DNA from: Dictyobacter kobayashii
GTDB taxonomy: Bacteria; Chloroflexota; Ktedonobacteria; Ktedonobacterales; Ktedonobacteraceae
DNA length: 64,000 nt
Assembly: GCF_003967555.1 (NCBI RefSeq)
Contig: NZ_BIFS01000001.1
Coordinates: 62,001 to 126,000, forward strand
Direction: 5' to 3'
Below the pieces are notes generated by a model that saw only the letters and a list, made by a program, of their open reading frames with translations, ran no database searches and had not been told where the DNA came from. Below are positions 38,568 through 47,547 of the stretch, piece after piece. Positions within the stretch are counted from its first letter, which is position 1. Every line of letters starts with the position of its first letter. The translations under genes were made by a program, and so were the position numbers.

Positions 38568-38968
38568 TTATACTTGCTTACCTTTGTCTTTCCACGTGTA
38601 ATGGAGATCTTGAGCTTCTACATACATATCTTCCACATCTTCCCGCAAGCGCGCCATTGTCTTCTTCATTTGCACACTGCTCTCTCTGCTCAACTGCCCT
38701 AGACGCTCCATCAACTCCTCTGCCTTTTCCATCGCGGGACGATCCAGACCTGGCTTCTGCTCTGCCGTTGTTTGAGATCCCCATTAGCCGATCCTGGCTC
38801 CGGCATGTCCATCTGATTCGCTTCCTCCCTAAGCGTCTGCGCGGCCTGGCGAAAACGCAGCCTGGTCAGGCTCATCAGAGTACCTAGCTGTCCGCCAACA
38901 CGGGTGAGCATCTGTTCAGCACGCGCAGACGCTGATAGAATAGCATCTCTTTCCTCGGGCTGTGTCAT
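38568..38968 (-). CDS. Small coiled-coil accessory-type protein, frameshifted (paralogue of 40429-40872)
   Basis: Starts at ATG 38968, overlapping the stop of the upstream gene by 4 bases (ATGA). It reads MTQPEERDAILSASARAEQM... until about 38770. There one missing base (plus-strand gccgttgtttgag) shifts the frame. In the restored frame it continues AEQKPGLDRPAMEKAEELME and on to a Lys-rich end at 38568-38570. The C-terminal half (MKKTMARLREDVEDMYVEAQDL) matches the paralogue's RIREGAEDMLAEAQHI. About 133 aa, soluble and helical. I know no named family. The position upstream of the P-type ATPase suggests a partner role. Confidence 0.6.
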
Positions 38969-39279
38969 GCTGATTGCTCTCCCATATTTTCCGTTTTTGT
39001 AGCGGCTTTCCACTGTGCGGCAGTCATCGTTTCAGGATTAATATTCATCTCTGGATTGGTAGTCTCCTGTGCGGTTGGTGCTGCTGCTTCCTCCGTTTGC
39101 TTCATCCCCTGGCGAACGCCTTTAGCAAAGGCAGTAAGCACATCACCAGTGGTAAGGATGCCAGCCATACCATAAACCATGCCTTTGCGCATGACTTTCC
39201 GAGCACGGGGCGAGAAAATCGCTGCTGTTACTGCTGCAGTGACTGCTATTTCAGCTTCCATAAAATCTTCTAGTTCCAT
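38965..39279 (-). CDS. Small single-TM protein next to P-type ATPase (paralogue of 40174-40425)
   Basis: 104 aa. The N-terminal acidic stretch MELEDFMEAEIAVTAAVTAA leads to IFSPRARKVMRKG and a hydrophobic VYGMAGILTTGDVLTAF; an acidic, Met/Thr-rich tail follows. It aligns closely with the 83-aa product of 40174-40425. The layout (short membrane segment with Gly/Ala, basic patch, charged tail, beside a P-type ATPase) recalls PacL/DUF1490 or DUF5132 proteins, small partners of P-type ATPases. I see no His/Asp metal motif at its C-terminus, so the comparison is architectural only. Confidence 0.62.
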   Translation of the reverse strand: MELEDFMEAEIAVTAAVTAAIFSPRARKVMRKGMVYGMAGILTTGDVLTAFAKGVRQGMKQTEEAAAPTAQETTNPEMNINPETMTAAQWKAATKTENMGEQSA

Positions 39280-39643
39280 ATCATTACTCTTTCCTTTTAT
39301 ATAGCTGGTGGCCAGGGAACCTTTTCGCTAAAGGTAAGCCCCTACCGGATGCGTAGCTTATTCATTTCTGCTCAGGGAGTACGGCTGGCTTTCCTGGTAT
39401 TTAGCGCTCTGCTAGAGCTATCAACCTATCTTATGGGAATAGTATATCAGAGAGCACAAATATCCTTTCCTATCAGGGCGTCGTATAACACTCCCAGTAG
39501 AAGGCCTAAAAAGCCTTGCCAGGCGGTACTAATGTACCTTCAACCTATAATAATTTTTATTTGCCATGCAATCACTCGGATAATTTTATCTGTATTGTCA
39601 AATTAACATAGCTTTAAAATATTCTTAACAATTGGAGAGTAAA

Positions 39644-39706
39644 ATGGCGAATGAACCAGGCAGGCAGTATAGTGAAGACTACGTTATTGTATCGGGTGAT
39701 CAATAA
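39644..39706 (+). CDS. Possible 20-aa peptide
   Basis: A short frame starting at ATG 39644, with GGAGAG about 5 bases upstream and a TAA stop at 39704. The product is hydrophilic. It may be a leader peptide or chance. It is listed because it is followed 35 bases later by a better supported small ORF. Confidence 0.2.
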   Translation: MANEPGRQYSEDYVIVSGDQ

Positions 39707-39740
39707 CACATGTCTTGAGTAGGCAAAAAGGAGATATTTC

Positions 39741-39893
39741 ATGCTTTGGAGTATAATTTCAAAGATCTTAATCGATACACTTATTGATCTTCTCGCAGGT
39801 CTATTTATAAAGCTGGCAATGGCTGCATTCTCTGCTATTCTTAATACAATTAGCATGAATATTCAGCCTTCTCACGTTAATCTTGCTCATTAA
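39741..39893 (+). CDS. Small hydrophobic membrane protein (50 aa)
   Basis: Starts at ATG 39741 with a strong AAAAGGAG site 8 bases upstream. The product is hydrophobic for about 40 residues (MLWSIISKILIDTLIDLLAG, then LFIKLAMAAFSAILN), ending in a polar tail. It lies between the two divergent paralogous gene pairs around the P-type ATPase. I recognise no family. Its location suggests a regulatory micropeptide or subunit of the transporter system, which is inference. Confidence 0.45.
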   Translation: MLWSIISKILIDTLIDLLAGLFIKLAMAAFSAILNTISMNIQPSHVNLAH

Positions 39894-40109
39894 GCAAAGC
39901 ATATAACCCACTATTATGCCTTCGACTATCATCCAATAAAGCCACTCGTCATTACTCACCTCGTTAACGGGTAAAAAACCTATCTCGATTGCACCTTCAA
40001 TGGTGTATCTTTTTTTGCTATCTATTCGTGTGGACATTATCAAATTTAGTCATTCGTGGTATCACTTCATTTTTTGTGTATGGCTCACTTAAAAGAAAAG
40101 AGAAGGATT

Positions 40110-40172
40110 ATGCAAGTCAGTCTATTGGAATATCTTGACTGGTTGTTTATTCCAATGAAAGGAAAAGCATAA
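40110..40172 (+). CDS. Possible 20-aa leader peptide upstream of 40174
   Basis: ATG 40110 follows AGAAGG. The stop TAA at 40170-40172 is one base before the ATG of the next gene, so translation could be coupled. The ribosome binding site of the next gene lies inside this frame. The product reads MQVSLLEYLDWLFIPMKGKA. It is small and without known homologues. Confidence 0.3.
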   Translation: MQVSLLEYLDWLFIPMKGKA

Positions 40173-40173
40173 T

Positions 40174-40425
40174 ATGGAACCCGAGGATTATCTGGAACCT
40201 GAAATTGCAGTCACTGCCGTGGTAGCTGCGGCTCTCTTCTCACCACGCGCTCGTAAATTCATTCGCCAGGGCCTCGTTTATGGAACAGCCGGTGCGTTGA
40301 TAGCAGGCGATGCAATTACTTCTTTCGCTCACAGTGTAAGCCGAAGTTTTGAGCAGACCAGAATGGCAGATAAGGAACAACCTATATCGCAGCCAGAGGT
40401 ATCCACTGAAGGTTTAGGAGGGTAA
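40174..40425 (+). CDS. Small single-TM protein, paralogue of the gene beside the P-type ATPase
   Basis: 83 aa. The segment PEIAVTAVVAAALFSPRARK, followed by FIRQGLVYGTAGALIAGDAITSF, repeats the pattern of the 38965-39279 product nearly residue for residue. Then comes a short polar tail. AAAGGAAAAGCATAAT precedes the ATG. It forms a pair with the next gene, just as its paralogue does on the other strand. Confidence 0.6.
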   Translation: MEPEDYLEPEIAVTAVVAAALFSPRARKFIRQGLVYGTAGALIAGDAITSFAHSVSRSFEQTRMADKEQPISQPEVSTEGLGG

Positions 40426-40428
40426 TGC

Positions 40429-40872
40429 TTGATGAGCCATGTACCAGAAACACAGCCAGAACAAACAGCAGCTGTAAGATCCGAGCATATGCTTGCTCAT
40501 ATAGGAGAAAATATCGGTTCTTTTGCCGCCCACTCTAGTCAGCGCCTTCAGCATTTCACCAGGCGTATCAGCAACAAACGCGTTTCTCAGATAGATAAAT
40601 CGCAGACACCACAAGAGCCTGCCATTATATCTGCTGAAACATCTCCAGAAACACAACAACCACCATTAGAAAAAGCCGAAGCTACGCTTGATACCATGCA
40701 AGAGCGAATCGCTCTTGTCACAACTGTTGCTGAACTGCAATTTCGCCATACGGTAGCACGTATCCGTGAAGGGGCTGAAGATATGCTGGCAGAAGCGCAG
40801 CATATCCGTCATGACGTTCACTCGGGTGAGCGTAACCGTCCAGTAAGTCATAAAGGCCCACCAACACAATAA
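40429..40872 (+). CDS. Soluble helical accessory-type protein, paralogue of 38568-38968
   Basis: 147 aa, hydrophilic and helix-rich. The N-terminus (QPEQTAAVRSEHMLAHIGEN) parallels ...EERDAILSASARAEQMLTRVGGQ in the minus-strand copy. The C-terminus (VARIREGAEDMLAEAQHIRH) parallels the copy's MARLREDVEDMYVEAQDLHY. A first ATG at 40429 and a second at 40432 are possible; AGGAGG is just upstream at 40417-40422. The family is unknown. The two-gene module is duplicated and divergent. Confidence 0.58.
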   Translation: MMSHVPETQPEQTAAVRSEHMLAHIGENIGSFAAHSSQRLQHFTRRISNKRVSQIDKSQTPQEPAIISAETSPETQQPPLEKAEATLDTMQERIALVTTVAELQFRHTVARIREGAEDMLAEAQHIRHDVHSGERNRPVSHKGPPTQ

Positions 40873-40884
40873 AGTCTAAAATAT

Positions 40885-40925
40885 AAACATCCATGATTTA
40901 TCTTGTAGGGATAGATCATGGATGT
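40885..40925. terminator. Terminator between convergent genes
   Basis: acatccatgat and atcatggatgt form an 11-bp stem around an 18-base loop, just after the accessory gene and reaching into the 3' end of the DUF202 gene. Confidence 0.6.
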
Positions 40926-41314
40926 CGAACTGCAATGGCAATAAGCGCAAATAAACCGATGGCTAGCAGCAGAATCGCAATCACCATGGTCCATATCCTG
41001 GGTGCTTTGTACATAAAACCGTGCTGCGCAAGACGCTTCAGGGTCAACCCATACTGAATGATAGCTCCCAGCAAACCCAATATTCCAAGCGCAATAAAGC
41101 TAATTGAAAATATAAGTACGCTATGCAACGGGTCCGATAGCTTTCGTAACTCAGCATTTTGAAGAACGTGAAAAGCTTCACCGATAGTAAATCCAAAGCC
41201 GATTAGTGAAAGGGATGTGCGAATCCATGCCATCAGCGTTCGGTCCGCGGCATCCTGCGTGCGCTCCCGCGCCAACTCAGTCGAGAGGTCTGTACCAGCC
41301 TGCTTCTCATACAT
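40916..41314 (-). CDS. DUF202 (YidH-like) membrane protein
   Basis: 132 aa with three transmembrane helices. It has the DUF202 hallmark ERTQDAADRTLMAWIRTSLS (residues about 17-36), then FGFTIGEAF and two further hydrophobic segments. AGGAGGTAGAG precedes the ATG at 41314. The family is widespread and without firm function; it often sits beside transporters. It may belong functionally to the P-type ATPase neighbourhood. Confidence 0.88.
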   Translation of the reverse strand: MYEKQAGTDLSTELARERTQDAADRTLMAWIRTSLSLIGFGFTIGEAFHVLQNAELRKLSDPLHSVLIFSISFIALGILGLLGAIIQYGLTLKRLAQHGFMYKAPRIWTMVIAILLLAIGLFALIAIAVRHP

Positions 41315-41516
41315 CTCTACCTCCTGATGATCGCCTCGCTAGGAATCGCAACGTAACAAGCATTGCTTGCGCTATTGCACAACTATAATGCAGAATTCAA
41401 AGCAACTGTTTAACCGATCGCTCCCGCTTCTCTTTCATTTATAGCTTAATCGTTTTAACAATTAATATCACGCATGCATACTAATTTAGTAGACAACATG
41501 CAACGCTGACACTATA

Positions 41517-43898
41517 TTATGCGGCGCCATCCACTTTCCAGACTATCGCGGTCTTGTCATTGGAGGCTGAAGTTAGATAGCGACCATCGGCTGACCAGGA
41601 TAAATCATAGATAGTACCACGATGCCCCCCGGTTTTCCCAAAGGACAGGGTGGGTTGTTGCAGACCAGTTTTGGTCTGTTTGGGATGGGGATCTTGTAAA
41701 TCCCAGACATATATCTGCGGACTGCTGATATAGCTACCTGCCACATAGCGACCATTTGGAGACCAGGCCAGGGCCCCCATCTGAGGATATACATGCGTCC
41801 CAACCGCCACATCCAGAATGACCGTTTTATGCGCAGCAGGATCATCGGTGCCAAGTTGATAAAGTATTTTTTTCTGTTGCAGGTCGTAGATTACAACGCT
41901 ATCGAGATTCGTCGTCACAAATTGATCAGGCGTATGAGGTGCTCCTTTGATCGAAGGAATAGGCACATTTACCTGTAAAGGATCTTTGGTACCAGGAAGA
42001 TACCTGGCACGATCCGGCAAACTGATAACTTGTGGCTCCGCATTCTTACCATCTCTGACAACCCAGGCGAACACATTAAACTGTAGGGTGATGCCACTAC
42101 CTGCATTCAAACTGATTACATGGCTTCCATCATTCGTCCAACCCAGAGCAACTGGATTAAAACCTACTTGTGAATCTGGCACTTTCCAACTCGTCTGCAA
42201 AGATACATTTTTATCGTCTACCTGCCATACACCAATAAAGGTTCCCTCTAAATTTACATTCGTATAAAGTGTCGCCATAGTTTTATCCGTAGGAGACCAG
42301 GATAACTGGCTATTATCTATTGGCGTCGCCTTGTTAATTTCGCTCTTGGGAAAATCTGGTTTAGCATTGGCTGTAAAAACATCAATAAGAGCTATTTCAG
42401 GATCAATTTCAGTCCCAGTTGGCACGGATAACACTGCCAACTGCTGTCCATCCGGCGACCAATCTAGATGATTGGGAGGAAAATCATTTCCTCTCCATTC
42501 ACCAAAAGCCCAATCCACACCTGGTACAGTTATAGACTGGGTTGCTGCTTTAGATTTCAGGGTATCGATATTCCAAAGCAAAATACGAGCATCATCCCCA
42601 CCAGTGACCAGGTAATATTCCTTAGGGCTCCAACGTACATTCTTTACCGGCTCGGTGTGGCCCATCAGCTTGAATAAGGGCTGTCCAGCAATTAGCTCTT
42701 TTGGTCCAGTAACTTTTTCTTGTTTGTTCAGCACGTTTGAGAGAATATAGCTCCCCTCAAGCACCAGAGCCAGGGCCGCAATCCCGCCTATCAAGAAGGC
42801 ACGTCTCTTCACGGTGCCAGCGGGTTTTTCTGGCGCCGTCACCTGACCCTCCTGCGTATCTGAAGATGGAGTGCGCTCGCCAATTTGGGTTGGGGACACA
42901 TTCGATGCAGGTGTAAGGGTAGTCATGGCACCCAGGCGCGTTGCGCCTGGCTGAGTCGGCTGACTGGCAATCTTGCGCTTACTCCAGGGGGCAAGCAGGG
43001 TCGCCTCAGGATCGACACCGGCTGGCAGCATACGACTCAAGTTGCTGTGTCTCCAACCTTGCTCCAATTCTGACACAAAAGTCTGACAGGAGGAGGGACG
43101 ATCCTCTGGTCGTTTAGCAATACCTTGTAAGAGAGTACGCTCCATCGACTCGGGCAAGTTGGGATTAAACTGGCGCGGTGCGGGTGGATCTTTTTGAATG
43201 TGCATGAGCAAAATTTCAAAGGCATCTGCATGCTGAAAAGGAAAATGACCCGTCAACAACTGATAGGCAGTAATAGCCAGACTATATAGATCACTGGCAG
43301 GCTCGGCCTTCTTCTGAATCTGTTCTGGGGCCATATACTGGGGAGTGCCAGCGCCAGCGTTTGTACGACTCCGATAGGTATTGGTTGATAGCAACTTGGA
43401 GATGCCAAAATCTGTCAGGAAGAGCCAGTTCTCTTGTAAAAGCATATTGGCTGGCTTGATATCACGATGAAGGATATGCTTGCTATGCGCATAATCGATG
43501 GCCAGAGCAGCCTGCCGCAAATAATTCAGACTCTCTTCAACAGGAAGCAGTTGTTGACCCGCTCGCACTAGCCGATCACGTAACGAGCCACCTTCCACCA
43601 GTTGCATAATCAGATACGTTAAAACCTCATCATCACGTATCATCTCACCAAAGTCATGTACTGGCAAAATATTTGGATGCTCCAGTCCACCTGCCATCCG
43701 CGCCTCGTCAGCGAATGCTTTGAGATACTCTTGTTCATTGGCTAACACAGGTGGTAATAGTTTAACCGCTACATGGCGATGTAACTCCGTATCTTCAGCA
43801 CGCCAGACCTCGCCCATACCACCTCGTCCCAATAACGCAAGCAAGCGATAGCGCCCAAGCATTTTTCCCGGTCCGGTAATAGCAGAATGTAACACCAT
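41517..43898 (-). CDS. Ser/Thr protein kinase with C-terminal WD40-type propeller
   Basis: About 793 aa. The N-terminal Hanks-type kinase domain (about 10-270) is complete: GRGGMGEV loop, VAVKLL lysine, HRDIKPANM catalytic loop, TDFGIS and GTPQYMAPEQ. A juxtamembrane stretch and a TM helix (AFLIGGIAALALVLEGSYIL) follow. The extracellular part has several WD40-type repeats, for example GHTEPVKNVRWSPKEYYLV...LLWNI and HRGTIYDLSWSADGRYL...AIVWKV. Start ATG 43898 has GAGGTG upstream, 10 bases after the preceding kinase gene's stop, so the two are co-transcribed. Such kinases are abundant in Ktedonobacteria; targets are unknown. Confidence 0.9.
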   Translation of the reverse strand: MVLHSAITGPGKMLGRYRLLALLGRGGMGEVWRAEDTELHRHVAVKLLPPVLANEQEYLKAFADEARMAGGLEHPNILPVHDFGEMIRDDEVLTYLIMQLVEGGSLRDRLVRAGQQLLPVEESLNYLRQAALAIDYAHSKHILHRDIKPANMLLQENWLFLTDFGISKLLSTNTYRSRTNAGAGTPQYMAPEQIQKKAEPASDLYSLAITAYQLLTGHFPFQHADAFEILLMHIQKDPPAPRQFNPNLPESMERTLLQGIAKRPEDRPSSCQTFVSELEQGWRHSNLSRMLPAGVDPEATLLAPWSKRKIASQPTQPGATRLGAMTTLTPASNVSPTQIGERTPSSDTQEGQVTAPEKPAGTVKRRAFLIGGIAALALVLEGSYILSNVLNKQEKVTGPKELIAGQPLFKLMGHTEPVKNVRWSPKEYYLVTGGDDARILLWNIDTLKSKAATQSITVPGVDWAFGEWRGNDFPPNHLDWSPDGQQLAVLSVPTGTEIDPEIALIDVFTANAKPDFPKSEINKATPIDNSQLSWSPTDKTMATLYTNVNLEGTFIGVWQVDDKNVSLQTSWKVPDSQVGFNPVALGWTNDGSHVISLNAGSGITLQFNVFAWVVRDGKNAEPQVISLPDRARYLPGTKDPLQVNVPIPSIKGAPHTPDQFVTTNLDSVVIYDLQQKKILYQLGTDDPAAHKTVILDVAVGTHVYPQMGALAWSPNGRYVAGSYISSPQIYVWDLQDPHPKQTKTGLQQPTLSFGKTGGHRGTIYDLSWSADGRYLTSASNDKTAIVWKVDGAA

Positions 43899-43908
43899 CC
43901 TTAGCACC

Positions 43909-46158
43909 TCATAATTTCCAGATCAAAATGGATGAAAGTTGATCATTAAAGCCAGCCGCAAGCCATTTTCCATCTGGCGACCAGGCCAACTGCTGCACCG
44001 ATGCTTGAATGCCACTCGTCTTGAGCTTTAATGGCGCTGCCGCTGACAGAGAGCCACCAGTAAGCTTCCAAATGTAGATGTCACCCGCACTGGTGCCAGC
44101 AGCTACCATCTGCGAACTACTGGCCAGGCAATTATATGTTCCGCTACTGGCATTCCCGCCAGGAACCGTTGGTAGATTTATTTCAGAAGATAATGGAACA
44201 GTCTTTTGTAGAGATGATGAAAAAGCATTTTGGCGGGAAATAAGACCCAGACTCCATTTATTAGTGTTGCTGTCCCCATACAGCGCCAGGATATTTTGTC
44301 CATCAGGCGTCCAGGCCATACATTGCATATTCATCGGTACACTGATATGTGCACTGGCTTGCCACTGCGTCTGCTCAGAAACCATGACCTGGCCTAAAAC
44401 AATTTGCTTACCAAATTGTACAGCTAGAAGAGAGCTACCTTTAGTGGGATCAGCAAGCAGCAGATTAGGTACATTGAGCTGAAATAGATTTCCATTTTCA
44501 AGCGCTAATTTCCACTGCTGTTGTGGCTGGACCGGATCAATTACATATAATTTATAGCTCCCATTATTACGGTTCTTCTGATCTACTTCTATAGAGAGAC
44601 CTGTAAGATAATTACTCCGTAACCAGGCAGCCCCAAAGAAATTCTGTGCCTGGGGTACTTCAAATGGCCTGGGCCCACGTAAATCGGCCCCATAAGTGGT
44701 AATCTGCGTGCTTTTATTTTGTATAATTGCTGTATTGAAAATGGCTATCTGCCGTTCATCTGGTGACATTGTGGGATAAAGAGGGCTTAAACCGAATTGC
44801 TTACCAACCAGTTGTTTGCTGTAGAAAGGCTGACCATAGGGTCTGGTGGGATGTTGCTGTAGACCCGCAATGTCCCACCACAAAGTCATAGCATCCAGGC
44901 CACCTGAGAGTAGAGAATGATTATCATGAGACCATAGCAGGGAATGAACTGCTTGATTGTGTCCGGTGAGCACTAATACAGGCTGATCGGTACCACTCTG
45001 GTCAGGAAGAGCAGAGATGGATTTGATGGGGGACAGTTTCAACGGCGCAGGTGGAAGATGGGTGACATATTCCCAGATATCCAATCCAGCTCCAGCTACC
45101 ACGGCAGCCGCAACGGTACCACCCAATCCCCATAGCAGGTTCCGGCGCGTGAGACGCTGGCGCCTCCGTTGCTCATCTTCCTGGTTCGCTGCGGTGACGG
45201 TATTACTTTCCCGAAAATCCAGGGCGGGCAGATCACGGATAGTAGATAAGACGGTGGGCTGAAAGGCAACATCGGTGAGCGTCTGTTTCAATTGAGCAAC
45301 AAAATCAACGGCCAGGGCAGGCCGCAGTTTAGGACCTTTTTCTAGTCCTTGCAACAAAATTCGCTCAAAGGCCGGTGGAAGGGCGGGATTGAATTGGCGA
45401 GGTGGCGCCGGTGGCTGAAGCTGGTGCTGCATCATAGTTGCAATAGCTGTCTCACCCTGAAAAGGTAATCGGCCCGTGCTCAGCTGATAAATAATGATGG
45501 CCAGGCTATAGTTATCACTGGTAATAGTTGCCTGACCAAACGCCTGCTCCGGCGCCATATATTCTGGCGTTCCAACGGCAACGCTTCCCTGCGCCTGTTG
45601 ATCTGTATTATCTAATATTCGAGCAATACCAAAATCGGCCAGCAACAACCAGTTGCCATCCCGCAATAACATATTGGCAGGCTTAATATCGCGGTGAATC
45701 AGATGTCTTTTATGGATATAATCAATCGCCTGTGCACCCTGCTCCAATAACGATAGCATCTCAAGTAGAGGAGGTAACGACTGCTTCTGTTCATAGTATG
45801 CAATGCGATCCGCAAAGGTTCCACCATGAATATAAGGCATTACAATATATGTCACCACCGTTCCGTCTGGCAACGCTTGCTTCCCGTAATCATGAACCGA
45901 CAAAATATGGGGATGACTCAAAGAAGCCGCTGCTTCGGCCTCGCGCTCAAAATGCTTTACAAACTCCTGATCGCCTTGATTATGGGTTGGCAGGGTCTTA
46001 ATCGCAACTTGACGATGTAAGCGTGGGTCCTCACACAACCAGACATCCCCCATTCCACCTCGTCCCAACCGGCATAAGATCCGATAGCGCCCTAACATAT
46101 CTAAGGACGAAGCCGACGCACTACCTGTTTGCTGAGATAATTGCTGCTCTTGTTTCAT
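43909..46158 (-). CDS. Ser/Thr protein kinase with C-terminal WD40-type propeller
   Basis: About 749 aa, paralogous to the next gene. Kinase domain about 20-280 (GRGGMGDV, VAIKTLP, HRDIKPANM, ADFGIA, GTPEYMAPEQ). One TM helix (LLWGLGGTVAAAVVAGAGL). A propeller region has GHNQAVHSLLWSHDNHSLLS...LWWDI, CMAWTPDGQNIL and LAWSPDGKWLAAG...ILIWKL. I prefer the ATG at 46158; a GTG eight codons upstream is possible, and neither has a strong binding site. It is the first gene of a two-kinase operon. Confidence 0.88.
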   Translation of the reverse strand: MKQEQQLSQQTGSASASSLDMLGRYRILCRLGRGGMGDVWLCEDPRLHRQVAIKTLPTHNQGDQEFVKHFEREAEAAASLSHPHILSVHDYGKQALPDGTVVTYIVMPYIHGGTFADRIAYYEQKQSLPPLLEMLSLLEQGAQAIDYIHKRHLIHRDIKPANMLLRDGNWLLLADFGIARILDNTDQQAQGSVAVGTPEYMAPEQAFGQATITSDNYSLAIIIYQLSTGRLPFQGETAIATMMQHQLQPPAPPRQFNPALPPAFERILLQGLEKGPKLRPALAVDFVAQLKQTLTDVAFQPTVLSTIRDLPALDFRESNTVTAANQEDEQRRRQRLTRRNLLWGLGGTVAAAVVAGAGLDIWEYVTHLPPAPLKLSPIKSISALPDQSGTDQPVLVLTGHNQAVHSLLWSHDNHSLLSGGLDAMTLWWDIAGLQQHPTRPYGQPFYSKQLVGKQFGLSPLYPTMSPDERQIAIFNTAIIQNKSTQITTYGADLRGPRPFEVPQAQNFFGAAWLRSNYLTGLSIEVDQKNRNNGSYKLYVIDPVQPQQQWKLALENGNLFQLNVPNLLLADPTKGSSLLAVQFGKQIVLGQVMVSEQTQWQASAHISVPMNMQCMAWTPDGQNILALYGDSNTNKWSLGLISRQNAFSSSLQKTVPLSSEINLPTVPGGNASSGTYNCLASSSQMVAAGTSAGDIYIWKLTGGSLSAAAPLKLKTSGIQASVQQLAWSPDGKWLAAGFNDQLSSILIWKL

Positions 46159-46182
46159 TCCACATGCTTTCTTTACATGCAC

Positions 46183-46713
46183 TAGCAGGCGTATTCGATG
46201 GATAATTATAAAATTACTATCAGAAACATCAATTTCATCACATCTAATATTAGTACTATTTCTATGCTTACGCTACCATTCTAGCAAAAAAGGGTATATG
46301 TGTACATATATAAGTACAAGTAGACAGGTGTCTCAAAAATCCTGTGAGAAGAAAAAAATTTTGATTGCGCTAAGAATCTCTAATATCACACACAAAACTG
46401 TTATTGATTGGTAATGTTCATTCTCGATCAGCTATGCATTGGTTAGCAGTACATAAGCTGAAAAATTTAGTATTGCTTGTATCTTTAATTTGCCTGAACC
46501 GTGTAAAGCATAAGACGGCAAGCGCTCATCTATGAGACTTTGCTATCGAAAAAAGAAGCATATTGATTCTGGGGCAAGAAAGTATCCAGTGCCAACTCAC
46601 GTCCAGCAGTGCGCCCCTGAGAAGAAGCCAGGGGATCTGAAAAATAAGAGAACGACCCACTATGACCACGGCACCAGGACTGTGCTGTGGTCATAGTGCT
46701 TGGTAATAAGATT
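46183..46713. other. Gene-free stretch with one hairpin
   Basis: About 530 bases with no supported ORF between divergent and convergent neighbours. At 46659-46699 cactatgaccacggcac pairs with gtgctgtggtcatagtg (one mismatch) as a likely terminator for the esterase gene. The rest is AT-rich and should carry the promoter of the kinase operon. Confidence 0.55.
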
Positions 46714-47547
46714 TTATGCTCGTCTCACTGGTGTAAAGATCTGCCATAACCATTCAGTGGAAAGCCTGTGCCAGCCACTAATATGTGCATCCTGACCAGT
46801 ACCATCGTCCGTTTCAGCGGTTGCAAGTGAGAGCCCGTGTGCGCCATGGGGATAGATATGGATCTCGAATGGAATATGCTGGGCACGCAAGCCTTGTGCG
46901 AAGAGCAATGAATTCTCAACCGGCACTGCGCTATCAGCGACAGTATGCCAGAGGAACGTTGGTGGCGTTTGAGCATTGATGTGGTGTTCAAGCGACATCG
47001 CCTGTAAATCTTCGGGCACCGCAGTTGGCCCCAGCAAATTCTCAAATGAGCCGCGATGGGCAAAAGGACCTGAAGAGATCACCGGATAACAAAGGATGAG
47101 CGCGTCCGGCCGATTTTGGCCACGTTTCAGGCCGGGAATATCCGAGCAATAAGACTGATCCCAAAAGACTCCCAGACTTGCTGCGAGATGACCTCCGGCC
47201 GAAAAGCCACAGACCGCGATGCTTTGCTCTTCAATATGCCAGTCATCTGCATGCGCACGAATAATGTTCATCGCGCGCGACACGTCTCGTAATGGTTGAG
47301 GATGGCGCGCGGGTGTGACACTGTAATAAACCACGAATACATGAAAACCTGCGGCCACATATTGAAGAGCCACCGGTTCGGCCTCACGTGGTGATGTAAA
47401 ACCATAGCCACCACCGGGACAGATCAACACGGCCGGCCGTTTTTTTGTGCTATCCAGCACATAAGTTGCCAGCGTCGGCATGAAATCAGCATTGCCCTGT
47501 GGTACATACTGACCCTTTTCCCATAATGGTATTGTAGTAGAAAACAC
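46714..47547 (-). CDS. Alpha/beta hydrolase (esterase/acetyl-esterase type)
   Basis: BD-FAE/acetyl-xylan-esterase-like alpha/beta hydrolase. The oxyanion segment is ICPGGGYGFTS, the nucleophile Ser is in CGFSAGGHLA, the Asp in VADSAVPVENS, and the His in HIYPHGAHGLSL. About 277 aa, with no signal peptide, so probably cytoplasmic. I start at the GTG at 47547 because GAAAGG lies 7 bases upstream; an in-frame ATG 17 codons earlier lacks a site. The natural substrate is likely a short-chain ester of a sugar. Confidence 0.85.
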   Translation of the reverse strand: MFSTTIPLWEKGQYVPQGNADFMPTLATYVLDSTKKRPAVLICPGGGYGFTSPREAEPVALQYVAAGFHVFVVYYSVTPARHPQPLRDVSRAMNIIRAHADDWHIEEQSIAVCGFSAGGHLAASLGVFWDQSYCSDIPGLKRGQNRPDALILCYPVISSGPFAHRGSFENLLGPTAVPEDLQAMSLEHHINAQTPPTFLWHTVADSAVPVENSLLFAQGLRAQHIPFEIHIYPHGAHGLSLATAETDDGTGQDAHISGWHRLSTEWLWQIFTPVRRA

